A stretch of 11,203 nt of DNA from Prevotella sp. UBA5379 (GTDB taxonomy: Bacteria > Bacteroidota > Bacteroidia > Bacteroidales > Bacteroidaceae). Shown here piece after piece: positions 1 to 6,884 of this stretch (position 1 is the stretch's first letter; each line of letters opens with the position of its first letter). The notes beneath the pieces were generated by a model, which was given only the letters and a program-made list of their open reading frames with translations, ran no database searches and had not been told where the DNA came from. The position numbers and the translations under genes are program-made. Location: assembly GCA_002409785.1 (NCBI GenBank), contig DHOX01000073.1, positions 74,730 through 85,932 of the forward strand, read 5' to 3'.

Positions 1-169
1 ACCATTTTGGGGAAGCAAAATGCACCATATCGGCCACAATTGACTATGGTCGTGAAAATCAGTGACTATGATTCTTATTGTTAAAAAAATAATGTTGTCT
101 GAAACATACTTACCTCAAGCCAACTGCCCATAGCCAATAGACCGGTCACCGGAGAAACTTTAGAAATTT
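1..169. other. Left edge, no supported gene
   Basis: No complete gene is visible here. On the plus strand one frame is open from the window edge to a TAA at 82-84 (27 codons), which could be the tail of a plus-strand gene. On the minus strand two overlapping frames are open: one from about 175 down to 83, and another from about 115 to the edge. They would join if one base were added to the T-run in the complement of 82-88. None of the translations resembles a family I know. The inverted repeat CCGGTGACCGG (complement of 143-153) lacks a T-run and is not a convincing terminator. Confidence 0.3.
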
Positions 170-631
170 TCAAATCAAACTATACATAAACATATTCTCC
201 AGGACCGTCATCTCCGCCCAGAACACAGGATGACAATGATTCTCCTTCCGCATGAAAAGGAAGAAAAAAACATAAGGGAACCACGCTAAAAGGAGAATTG
301 GATGATTCAGCAGAATACAGGTCTGACAGGCTACACAAGTAATCACTCCCCCCACGTCATGAAAAATTGCGCCATGAGTACGAAACACCGGAGTAATAAT
401 AGCCATAAACATGCCTAAGGCCGTTATATAAGTCAGGAATCTCGTCCCCGGAGAACTTTTCCTGTACATCACCGGAAGGACATAGACTGCCAGGAAAAGC
501 ATATAGGCCATAAACTCCCAGTGGTGTTTCGCCACATAGGAAATCTCGGAGATACTGGCCAGAGGCTCCCCCTTCTTATAGGTCATGTAAATGATATAGA
601 TGACGGTGACAGCAATTACAAAATAAATCAT
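170..631 (-). CDS. Small multi-pass membrane protein, unknown function
   Basis: This 153-residue protein is very hydrophobic. Likely membrane segments lie at about residues 2-18, 38-55, 65-83, 90-108 and 110-127, with a possible further one near 134-152. A short loop after the first segment contains SISEISY (26-32), followed by a helix starting at W38. This layout recalls four- to six-helix Bacteroidales hypothetical proteins I have seen with an SIS-x-x-YY loop, but I cannot name the family. Cysteines at 99, 102 and 105 cluster in the fourth segment, and His/Cys residues (H132, C133, H134) follow the fifth. The gene lies 92 bp downstream of the MaoC-like gene on the same strand with no terminator visible between them, so co-transcription is likely. 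The function is unknown, and no catalytic motif is evident. Confidence 0.7.
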   Translation of the reverse strand: MIYFVIAVTVIYIIYMTYKKGEPLASISEISYVAKHHWEFMAYMLFLAVYVLPVMYRKSSPGTRFLTYITALGMFMAIITPVFRTHGAIFHDVGGVITCVACQTCILLNHPILLLAWFPYVFFFLFMRKENHCHPVFWAEMTVLENMFMYSLI

Positions 632-723
632 TTATAAGAGATCATTCAGTGGAAAATACCGGCAGGTACAACATGGCCTAAACCTCATCAAGACCCTCCG
701 TTGACTCTGCCTGAAAATGAAAA

Positions 724-1188
724 TTATTTGAAGTAGTACAGGAAACTCGCCACCCCTTTCAGAGCGGGCTTGGCTTCTCCTTCTATTTCCATCTTGAATT
801 GGATTCCGGCTTTACAGATCCCTCTTAGATTCTCTATCGAAGCCAACTTGGTAACCAGTCGGATCCTTGAGCCACAAAGGACAGGACAACCGAAACGCAT
901 CTTATCCATCCCGTAGTTCACCATCATTTTCAGATTGTTCACTTCAATGATCTGACCCCATAAATAAGGCAGAAGAGACAGCGTCAAATAGCCATGAGCA
1001 ATCGTGCTCTTATAAGGGCTCTCCCTCCGGGCCCGCTCCACATCAACGTGAATCCATTGATGGTCAAGAGTGGCTTCAGCAAATGAGTTGATGCGTTCCT
1101 GGTCTATTTGTAACCAATCAGAAACACCCAGTTGCTCGCCTAAATGAGAGGCGAATTCCTCAAAACTATTGATGATTAATTTTTCCAT
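724..1188 (-). CDS. MaoC/NodN-like (R)-specific enoyl-CoA hydratase family protein
   Basis: This is a 154-residue single hot-dog-fold protein, the usual size for stand-alone MaoC-like dehydratases. The family hydrates trans-2-enoyl-CoA to (R)-3-hydroxyacyl-CoA, in fatty-acid, polyhydroxyalkanoate or similar acyl metabolism in the cytoplasm. The signature is clear: INSFAEATLDHQWIHVD (33-49) holds the catalytic Asp/His pair spaced D-x4-H (D42 and H47). It is followed by IAHGYLTLSLLP (63-74), the hydratase-motif helix that lines the active site. The NodN subgroup shares exactly this D-x-QWIH wording, and its substrate in vivo is usually not known, so I do not give a gene symbol. The ATG at 1188 is preceded by an AAGGA sequence 6 bases upstream. 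A Bacteroidota -7 element lies about 50 bp upstream of the start. The next gene on the same strand encodes the small membrane protein, and nothing in the pair reveals a specific pathway. Confidence 0.9.
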   Translation of the reverse strand: MEKLIINSFEEFASHLGEQLGVSDWLQIDQERINSFAEATLDHQWIHVDVERARRESPYKSTIAHGYLTLSLLPYLWGQIIEVNNLKMMVNYGMDKMRFGCPVLCGSRIRLVTKLASIENLRGICKAGIQFKMEIEGEAKPALKGVASFLYYFK

Positions 1189-1238
1189 ATCGTGTCCTTA
1201 AATTCGATTGATGGTTGTTCTCCGACAAACAGATTTTG

Positions 1239-1246
1239 CAAAGTTA
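1239..1246 (-). promoter_or_regulatory. Putative -7 element for the MaoC-like gene
   Basis: Read on the minus strand this is TAACTTTG followed by C, a full match to the Bacteroidota -7 consensus TAnnTTTG. It would place the transcription start near 1232 and give a leader of about 44 nt to the ATG at 1188. No good TTTG -33 element is present 19-21 bp upstream, so the assignment rests on the -7 box and its position. Confidence 0.5.
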
Positions 1247-1266
1247 ACAATAAATTCTGAATTTTA

Positions 1267-1298
1267 TATGCGAATCCCAAAAATCTTATGTACTTTTG
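1267..1298 (+). promoter_or_regulatory. Putative promoter of the GH25 gene, overlapping its first possible start codon
   Basis: TACTTTTG at 1291-1298 (then C) matches the Bacteroidota -7 consensus TAnnTTTG completely. TATG at 1267-1270, exactly 20 bp upstream, matches the -33 element TTTG at three of four positions. Transcription would start near 1304-1306. That is downstream of the in-frame ATG at 1288 and practically on the ATG at 1306, which suggests a leaderless or nearly leaderless message and argues for 1306 as the true start. Confidence 0.5.
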
Positions 1299-1305
1299 CT
1301 GGCAA

Positions 1306-2997
1306 ATGCAGGAAAAGATCAAACCAACTATTACAAAAGCAAAACTTAAATGGATCAGTGCGCCACTGTTACTGGCTATCCTTCTCATCGGAATCATTTC
1401 GACCTATACCGTTGACAGGAAAGAGATTTATAAAAGTGAGGCACAACTGAAGTGCATTTCATGCTATGAACTTACTCTGAACGGACAACCGGTACTGTCA
1501 TTCAATGCAGACACGATCACCACAGCGGCCTGCTGGATAGACCGGTGGGCCATCGTCCCCTCCTGCAAGGGCCGTCTGCTTACGATTTCTGACAGTTCTC
1601 TCATCCAACACCGGTATAGTCCTGAAGAAGTACGGAATCTTCTGAAAAAACATGTAGATTCTCTGCAAAGGCAGAAGGACAACATGAGAAATATTGTCGA
1701 GGCGCTTCAATACTATGCCCGTGTACATGATGTACGTGACATCGGTTATGGAATGATTGCGGATTACGGAATCCGGAAAGTCCGCCAGTACCGGCAGATC
1801 TCTCATGACCTGTACACTATCCATCAAGTGAAAAGTGACAGTAACCGGCTGCAGATCACTTACAGAGTTTATTTCAAAGTCAAGTATAAGGATGCCAAGG
1901 GAGACACGGCAGAAGAGAACTGCCATCTGATCAAGATCCTGCACCACCGGTATCTCATTGTCCAAACTGACCGGAAGGAGAAACCCCAGGGAGTAACCAG
2001 TCAGCCCTTGTCCGTAGCACAATATATCGTCATGGGCACTAATAAAAGCATGCGCGAGCCCATAGACTGGACGGAACGGCCTGATTCTGCAGGCATTTAC
2101 ATAGGAGAGCTCAACCAACGGTTTATCCCTGAGGGGCATGGTGCTCACATAGATAACGACGGTTCGTATTATGAAGGCCACTGGTCAAATGGCAAGCGGA
2201 ATGGCTTTGGATTTCTGGCCTCCCCGAAGAAAGGACTCCGTGTGGGTGAATGGAAAAACAATGTCTATCTGGGAGAAAAACTCATTTATAATTCCGAACG
2301 AATCTATGGCATTGACATCTCAAAATATCAGCATATCAAAGGCAGGCACCAGAAACATTATTACGCCATCGACTGGGCACATCTGAAGATTACCCACCTC
2401 GGGAACCTCAGCAAGAAGATAGTCTCCGGTACCGTCAACTACCCCTTGAGATTCGTGTTTATCAAAAACACAGAGGGCATGACGCTGTTCAATCCCTACT
2501 ATCTCCGCGATTATGAAAAAGCCAAAGCGCACGGGTACCGTGTGGGAACCTATCACTTCTTCTCCATCCGTACTGACCCGGCAAAACAAGCCTGGTTTTA
2601 TCTGAAACGATCAAAATTTGGGAAAGGGGATCTCCCCCCTGTTCTTGATGTAGAGCCCTATCCGAGTCAGATCCGGAAAATGGGTGGAGAGAAAATCCTG
2701 TTCGGCCGTGTCCGTACGTGGTTGAGAATCGTTCAGCAACATACAGGCATAAGGCCTATCTTATATGTAAACCAGATATTTGTCAACAAGTACCTGAACA
2801 GTGCTCCTGATATCAAGCAACACTATTATATCTGGATAGCCCACTACGGAGAATACAAACCGGATATACGATTGGCCTTCTGGCAGTTGTGTCCAGACGG
2901 CGGGGTAAGGGGAATCCGCGGTGAAGTAGACATCAACGTATTCAACGGTTACGAACAGGAATATAAAAAATTCCTTCAGAAAGCGACGATACGCTGA
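1306..2997 (+). CDS. Membrane-anchored MORN-repeat protein with C-terminal GH25 lysozyme domain
   Basis: From the ATG at 1306 this encodes 563 residues (569 from the in-frame ATG at 1288, which the overlapping -7 box makes unlikely). A basic N-terminus and one hydrophobic segment (about 17-34) form a signal anchor, so the rest faces the periplasm. Residues about 35-270 match no domain I recognise. A MORN-like repeat follows at 286-304 (YEGHWSNGKRNGFGF), with a weaker second copy at about 310-327. The C-terminal third (about 333-555) is a glycoside hydrolase family 25 domain: it opens with YGIDISKYQ (D337), has the acidic pair in LDVE (D448, E450), and closes with VDINVFNG. GH25 enzymes are lysozymes that cleave the MurNAc-GlcNAc bond of peptidoglycan, with the DxE glutamate acting as acid. 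The inferred role is cell-wall remodelling, tethered to the inner membrane. The gene stands alone, divergent from the MaoC-like gene and convergent with the DUF3127 gene. Confidence 0.87.
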   Translation: MQEKIKPTITKAKLKWISAPLLLAILLIGIISTYTVDRKEIYKSEAQLKCISCYELTLNGQPVLSFNADTITTAACWIDRWAIVPSCKGRLLTISDSSLIQHRYSPEEVRNLLKKHVDSLQRQKDNMRNIVEALQYYARVHDVRDIGYGMIADYGIRKVRQYRQISHDLYTIHQVKSDSNRLQITYRVYFKVKYKDAKGDTAEENCHLIKILHHRYLIVQTDRKEKPQGVTSQPLSVAQYIVMGTNKSMREPIDWTERPDSAGIYIGELNQRFIPEGHGAHIDNDGSYYEGHWSNGKRNGFGFLASPKKGLRVGEWKNNVYLGEKLIYNSERIYGIDISKYQHIKGRHQKHYYAIDWAHLKITHLGNLSKKIVSGTVNYPLRFVFIKNTEGMTLFNPYYLRDYEKAKAHGYRVGTYHFFSIRTDPAKQAWFYLKRSKFGKGDLPPVLDVEPYPSQIRKMGGEKILFGRVRTWLRIVQQHTGIRPILYVNQIFVNKYLNSAPDIKQHYYIWIAHYGEYKPDIRLAFWQLCPDGGVRGIRGEVDINVFNGYEQEYKKFLQKATIR

Positions 2998-3013
2998 TCA
3001 GCGAAATCGAACA

Positions 3014-3057
3014 CTAAAAAATATTCCCGGAACAGCAACATGCTCTCCCGGGAATAT
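3014..3057 (-). terminator. Intrinsic terminator of the DUF3127 gene
   Basis: A 10-bp perfect stem, ATATTCCCGG (3021-3030) with CCGGGAATAT (3048-3057), surrounds a 17-nt loop. On the minus strand the stem is directly followed by a run of T residues (complement of the A-tract just before 3021), as in a Rho-independent terminator for the gene ending at 3087. There is no T-run on the plus-strand side, so it would stop the convergent GH25 transcript less well. Confidence 0.7.
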
Positions 3058-3086
3058 CCTATGACAAACCGACCTTCAGTCTGGTC

Positions 3087-3506
3087 TTAGAAAGGCAGAT
3101 CGTCTGCTCCGCTGTCTCCGTCAGAAGAGGGAGGAAAAGGAGCCTGTGCACCACTGGCGGGAGCACCACCTGCCAAAGGAGCGGCGTTGTCCTGAGGCTG
3201 ATTGCCCTGCACACTTGCCTGCACAGCCGCAGGATCTACCCGCTGTACCTGCCAGGCATTAATATTATTGAACCAGCGCCCCTGATATTCATGGGCATCA
3301 ATATCAAAAGATACCGTCAACTCCTCACCACTCTTAATAGCAAACTGGTTGATCTTGTCTTCACCGAAAACCCGAAAGGCACATTTCCGGGGATATTGCT
3401 CATGAGTCTCAATGACATAGTCCTGTGAAGCCCATTGATTACCTGTCCGCTTTGACGTACCACTCTGCTTGGGAAGAACCGCAATAATCTTTCCTTGTAT
3501 TTCCAT
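3087..3506 (-). CDS. DUF3127 family protein, SSB-like with acidic C-terminal tip
   Basis: This 139-residue protein starts with MEIQGKII and carries the pattern QYPRKCAFRVFGEDKI (37-52), followed by ISFDI-like and YQGRWFNNI segments. I associate these with DUF3127, a small OB-fold-like family common in Bacteroidota. Residues 1 to about 90 form the folded part. About 91-131 are a low-complexity linker rich in Ala, Gly, Pro and Gln. The chain ends in DSGADDLPF, which mimics the acidic hydrophobic tip (DDDIPF) that bacterial single-stranded DNA-binding protein uses to recruit partner proteins. A role in binding single-stranded DNA or the replication/repair machinery is inferred from this tip and from its position divergent from dnaN. 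It is not a canonical SSB: it is shorter and lacks the classical SSB opening. No Shine-Dalgarno is visible, which is normal for this phylum. Confidence 0.85.
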   Translation of the reverse strand: MEIQGKIIAVLPKQSGTSKRTGNQWASQDYVIETHEQYPRKCAFRVFGEDKINQFAIKSGEELTVSFDIDAHEYQGRWFNNINAWQVQRVDPAAVQASVQGNQPQDNAAPLAGGAPASGAQAPFPPSSDGDSGADDLPF

Positions 3507-3539
3507 GCTGTATGCTTTTAATGTTTAATTTTCTGACTG

Positions 3540-3571
3540 CGAAATTACTAAAATAGTTCTAAAAAACGAAA
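3540..3571 (-). promoter_or_regulatory. Weak candidate promoter for the DUF3127 gene
   Basis: On the minus strand TAATTTCG (complement of 3540-3547) differs from the -7 consensus TAnnTTTG by one base. TTTCG (complement of 3567-3571) lies 19 bp upstream in place of TTTG. The leader would be roughly 25-30 nt. It is a plausible but imperfect match. Confidence 0.3.
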
Positions 3572-3586
3572 TTTTCTAAGCTAATT

Positions 3587-3618
3587 TTTGCTTATCTACA
3601 CATATTTTCGTATTTTTG
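3587..3618 (+). promoter_or_regulatory. Promoter of dnaN and the downstream operon
   Basis: TTTG at 3587-3590 and TATTTTTG at 3611-3618 are separated by exactly 20 bp. This is a full match to the Bacteroidota primary sigma factor promoter (-33 TTTG, -7 TAnnTTTG). Transcription should start near 3625, giving a leader of about 57 nt before the dnaN ATG. The spacer contains TTATCTACA (3592-3600), one mismatch from the DnaA box TTATCCACA, which may be chance. Confidence 0.75.
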
Positions 3619-3681
3619 TGCATTATAAGGTGCAGACTTGCATCCTGAAAACATTCGCAAAGAACATAAACAAACATACTC

Positions 3682-4806
3682 ATGAGATTTACATTATCCA
3701 GTACGGCACTGAGTAGTTGCCTTAACACGCTCTCCCGAGTGATCAACAGCAAGAATTCCTTACCGATTCTTGACTGTTTCCTTTTTAAGGTGAATGATGG
3801 CCTTCTTTCCATTACGGCCAGTGATAGCGAAAATACGATACAGAGTACCCTGAAACTGGACAGTGCGGAGGGGAATGGAGACTTTGCTATCTCCAGCCGT
3901 ACCGTCCTTGACGCAGTAAAAGAGTTGCCTGAACAGCCACTCAACTTTGATATTGACACCGATACGTTCAGCGTTCAGGTTTCATACCAGAATGGACTCT
4001 ACCATTTTACTGCACAAAGTGCTGAAGAATATCCCCGGACACAACTGCTGGATGACAATACCACAACGATCACTATTGATGCAGGGATTCTGGTGGATAA
4101 TCTGACACGGTCACTGTTCGCCACAGCAGAAGACGAACTTCGTCCTGTGATGAATGGGGTATACTTTGACCTCACACCTGAAAGTTTGAATATCGTAGCC
4201 AGTGACGGACATAAATTAGTCAGGAATAAATTCTTCGGGATCAAGAGTGACGCCCCTACTTCCTTTATCCTCCCCAAGAAACCTTCCACCCTTCTCAAAA
4301 ACATATTAAACCGTGACGGCGGTGATGTCATCATCCGGTTCAATGACCGGAATTCTGAGATCAAATTTGACAACAGTATATTGAACTGCCGCCTCATCGA
4401 AGGCCGCTATCCAAATTATAATTCGGTGATCCCTGAGGACAACCCCAACAAACTCACCATAGACAGAAAAAGCCTGCTGAGTGCCCTGAGACATGTCGTA
4501 CCCTTTGCCAGTGAAAGCAGCGAACTCGTCCGCTTTCAGTTGGGACAAGGTAAACTGGAACTGAACTCGGAGGATCTGGACTTTGCTACTTCTGCAAAGG
4601 AACAGTTACCATGCGATTACAGTGGTCAGGAGATGAGTATTGGCTTCAAGGGTACCAGTCTGCAGGAAATACTGACAAACCTGGAGAGTGATGAAATCAT
4701 CATGGAACTGGCAGACCCGTCTCGTGCCGGAATCGTCTATCCAGTCACACAACCGGATAACGGAGAGGTGCTGATGCTGCTGATGCCAATGCTGCTGAAT
4801 GATTAA
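3682..4806 (+). CDS. dnaN: DNA polymerase III subunit beta (sliding clamp)
   Basis: The protein has 374 residues, close to the 366 of the E. coli clamp. The clamp is a ring-shaped dimer that encircles DNA and tethers polymerase III and many repair proteins. Three topologically similar domains can be followed: about 1-120 (starting MRFTLSSTALSSCLNTLSRV, with SLPILDCF at 26-33), about 128-250 (with PVMNGVYFDL and ASDGHKLV), and about 255-374 (with EGRYPNYNSVIP just before it). The C-terminus MLLMPMLLND corresponds to the conserved VMPM-x-L end that helps form the binding pocket for clamp-binding motifs. The gene has its own consensus promoter and no Shine-Dalgarno. Its final codons overlap an alternative upstream start of the next gene (ATGATTAA). 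It leads the run dnaN-exonuclease-coaBC-recN. dnaA is not next to it, in line with my recollection of gene order in Bacteroidota. Confidence 0.97.
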   Translation: MRFTLSSTALSSCLNTLSRVINSKNSLPILDCFLFKVNDGLLSITASDSENTIQSTLKLDSAEGNGDFAISSRTVLDAVKELPEQPLNFDIDTDTFSVQVSYQNGLYHFTAQSAEEYPRTQLLDDNTTTITIDAGILVDNLTRSLFATAEDELRPVMNGVYFDLTPESLNIVASDGHKLVRNKFFGIKSDAPTSFILPKKPSTLLKNILNRDGGDVIIRFNDRNSEIKFDNSILNCRLIEGRYPNYNSVIPEDNPNKLTIDRKSLLSALRHVVPFASESSELVRFQLGQGKLELNSEDLDFATSAKEQLPCDYSGQEMSIGFKGTSLQEILTNLESDEIIMELADPSRAGIVYPVTQPDNGEVLMLLMPMLLND

Positions 4807-4822
4807 AAAGGAAAAAAGGAAG

Positions 4823-5674
4823 ATGAAACTTAATTTGACAAAACCCCTCATCGTTTTCGATCTTGAATCTACAGGCCTGGACTTAATCCATGACCATATT
4901 ATACAAATTTCTTATATAAAAGTTGAACCGGACGGCAAGGAAGAACGTGGAGACCACCTCGTCAACCCGGAAAAGCATATCCCACCTGAGGTAGTAGAAC
5001 TCACGGGGATTGATGACGAAAAGGTAAAAGACCAACCTACCTTTAAGGAGTTGGCACCTAAACTGGCGGAGAAATTTAAAGGCTGTGACTTCGCCGGATT
5101 CAACTCAAATCGTTTTGACATCCCCTTATTGGCAGAGGAGTTCCTGAGATCCGGCATAGATTTCGATTTCTCCAAATGCCGGCTGATTGACGCCCAGACC
5201 ATTTACCATAAGATGGAACAGCGCAATCTGGCAGCTGCATACAAATTCTATACGGGTCACAAAATGGAAGATGATTTTGTGGCGCATCGTTCTGACCAGG
5301 ATACAGAAGCGACCTACAGGGTTCTGAAGGGTGAATTGGACAAATATGCTCCTGGTGAGCAGGAGGAACCGGAGCGGGTCCTGCATAATGACATGGATGA
5401 ACTGGCGGAATTTTCCCGGCGGAACGACAATGTGGATTTTGCTGGCCGCATCATCTGGGAACCAATGGTAGATGGGAAGGGTAATGTCCTCAAGGATAAA
5501 GACGGACAACCGCTCAAGCATGAAGTCTTCAATTTCGGCAAATACAGGGGATGGGCTGTCTCTGACGTCCTGCACCGTGATCCGGGCTACTTCTCTTGGA
5601 TTCTGAACAGTGATTTCACCCTTAATACCAAACAGGTTCTTACTCGCATCCGGCTGAAAGAAATCAATCATTAA
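4823..5674 (+). CDS. DEDDh 3'-5' exonuclease (DnaQ/ExoX-like) with C-terminal GKYRG domain
   Basis: This 283-residue protein is a DEDDh-type exonuclease resembling the proofreading epsilon subunit and ExoX. All five metal-binding or catalytic residues are present: D13 and E15 in VFDLESTG (motif I), D99 in FNSNRFDIPLL (motif II), and H155 and D160 in AHRSDQDTEA (motif III). After a linker, residues about 236-275 (FNFGKYRGWAVSDVLHRDPG, then YFSWI) form a small C-terminal module also seen on ExoX-like nucleases. I chose the ATG at 4823 because GGAAAAAAGGAAG lies just before it and the protein then begins right ahead of the first strand. An in-frame ATG at 4799 would add eight lysine-rich residues and overlap the dnaN stop. 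The 16-bp gap to dnaN suggests one operon, and a role next to the clamp in proofreading or repair is inferred from that position. It could be the replicative epsilon proofreader or an accessory nuclease. Confidence 0.9.
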   Translation: MKLNLTKPLIVFDLESTGLDLIHDHIIQISYIKVEPDGKEERGDHLVNPEKHIPPEVVELTGIDDEKVKDQPTFKELAPKLAEKFKGCDFAGFNSNRFDIPLLAEEFLRSGIDFDFSKCRLIDAQTIYHKMEQRNLAAAYKFYTGHKMEDDFVAHRSDQDTEATYRVLKGELDKYAPGEQEEPERVLHNDMDELAEFSRRNDNVDFAGRIIWEPMVDGKGNVLKDKDGQPLKHEVFNFGKYRGWAVSDVLHRDPGYFSWILNSDFTLNTKQVLTRIRLKEINH

Positions 5675-5690
5675 CAGGACCTACTCAATT

Positions 5691-6884
5691 ATGTTAAAAG
5701 GAAAAAAGATTGTCCTGGGCATCACCGGCTCTATTGCTGCTTACAAATCTTGCCTGCTCATACGGGATCTGATCAGAAGGGGCGCAGAGGTTCAGGTAGT
5801 GATCACTCCTTCAGGAAAAGAGTTTATCACTCCGGTAACCTTGTCTGCACTGACTCACAAACCGGTCATCAGTGATTTTTTCTCCCAACAAAACGGCACA
5901 TGGCACTCACATGTAGACCTCGGTCTGTGGGCTGATGCCATGGTCATTGCTCCCTGCACAGCCTCTTCGTTGGGAAAGATGGCCCATGGCATAGCTGACA
6001 ATATGCTCATAACCACTTACCTGGCCATGAAGGCTCCTGTGTTCATCGCTCCTGCCATGGACAGGGATATGTACAGACACCCTGCCACACAGGAAAATCT
6101 CCGTATCTTAAAACACTACGGTAATCTGATCATAGAACCCGGTGAGGGCTTTCTGGCTTCTGGCCTGGAAGGAAAAGGCAGGATGGCAGACCCGGAGGTC
6201 ATCACGGATCTTTTAGATCGCTTTTTCTATCCCAAAAAGGAAGAGCTGAAGGATAAAAAGATTCTGGTTACGGCGGGACCAACCTATGAGAATATTGACC
6301 CGGTTCGTTTCATAGGTAACTATTCTTCGGGAAAGATGGGATTCGCCGTGGCTGAGGAATGCTATGCAAGGGGAGCTGAGGTCACCTTAATTGCCGGTCC
6401 GGTCTCACGGTCCTGCCCCTCTGGAATTCGTCGGATCAACGTGACAAGTTGCCAAGAGATGTACGAAGCAGCCACGAAATATTTCCTGGACTGCAATGCG
6501 GCTGTCCTCTGTGCAGCCGTGGCGGATTTCAGGCCGGAAACGACAGCGGATACTAAAATCAAAAGGGGCAGTGATGAAATGTCCCTCAGGTTGAACCCCA
6601 CCCAGGATATTGCAGCTACCCTGGGCCGGATGAAGAAATCCGGTCAGAGACTGGTCTGCTTTGCCTTGGAAACAGATCATGAAGAAACTCATGCAAGAGA
6701 AAAACTAACCAAGAAGAATGCAGATTTTATCGTCTTGAATTCCACCCGGAATCCTGGAACAACTTTTGGCTTTGACGAGAATCAAATCTCCATCCTTACA
6801 GCCTCCACAAGGAAGGACTATCCGCGCAAGCAGAAATCTGAAGTAGCGGCCGATATTATTGATGAACTTTCCAAATACTTGTGA
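5691..6884 (+). CDS. coaBC: Bifunctional phosphopantothenoylcysteine decarboxylase / phosphopantothenate-cysteine ligase
   Basis: The 397-residue protein joins the two middle enzymes of coenzyme A synthesis. CoaB (about 188-397) ligates cysteine to 4'-phosphopantothenate using CTP. The FMN-dependent CoaC half (about 1-180) decarboxylates the product to 4'-phosphopantetheine. CoaC opens with GKKIVLGITGSIAAYK and has the active-site histidine in SHVDLGLWAD (H74). In CoaB, N210 in FIGNYSSGKMG and K289 in the TKIKRG segment after AAVADFRP match the E. coli catalytic residues Asn210 and Lys289 in position. Oddities: the CoaC motif PAMN-x-x-M reads PAMDRDMY (121-128), and the clamp motif ACG-x-x-G-x-GRM reads ASGLEGKGRM (156-165). 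The E. coli Asn125 and Cys158 are therefore Asp and Ser here. I recall similar wording in other Bacteroidota, so this is probably clade-typical and not a defect. The start follows an AGGA and lies 16 bp after the exonuclease gene. Confidence 0.96.
   Translation: MLKGKKIVLGITGSIAAYKSCLLIRDLIRRGAEVQVVITPSGKEFITPVTLSALTHKPVISDFFSQQNGTWHSHVDLGLWADAMVIAPCTASSLGKMAHGIADNMLITTYLAMKAPVFIAPAMDRDMYRHPATQENLRILKHYGNLIIEPGEGFLASGLEGKGRMADPEVITDLLDRFFYPKKEELKDKKILVTAGPTYENIDPVRFIGNYSSGKMGFAVAEECYARGAEVTLIAGPVSRSCPSGIRRINVTSCQEMYEAATKYFLDCNAAVLCAAVADFRPETTADTKIKRGSDEMSLRLNPTQDIAATLGRMKKSGQRLVCFALETDHEETHAREKLTKKNADFIVLNSTRNPGTTFGFDENQISILTASTRKDYPRKQKSEVAADIIDELSKYL

Noticed and set aside
1498..2181. A long minus-strand open frame (227 codons) opposite the GH25 gene
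   Set aside because: It is fully antisense to a well-supported gene, has no recognisable motifs and no promoter. It is a shadow of that gene's codon bias.
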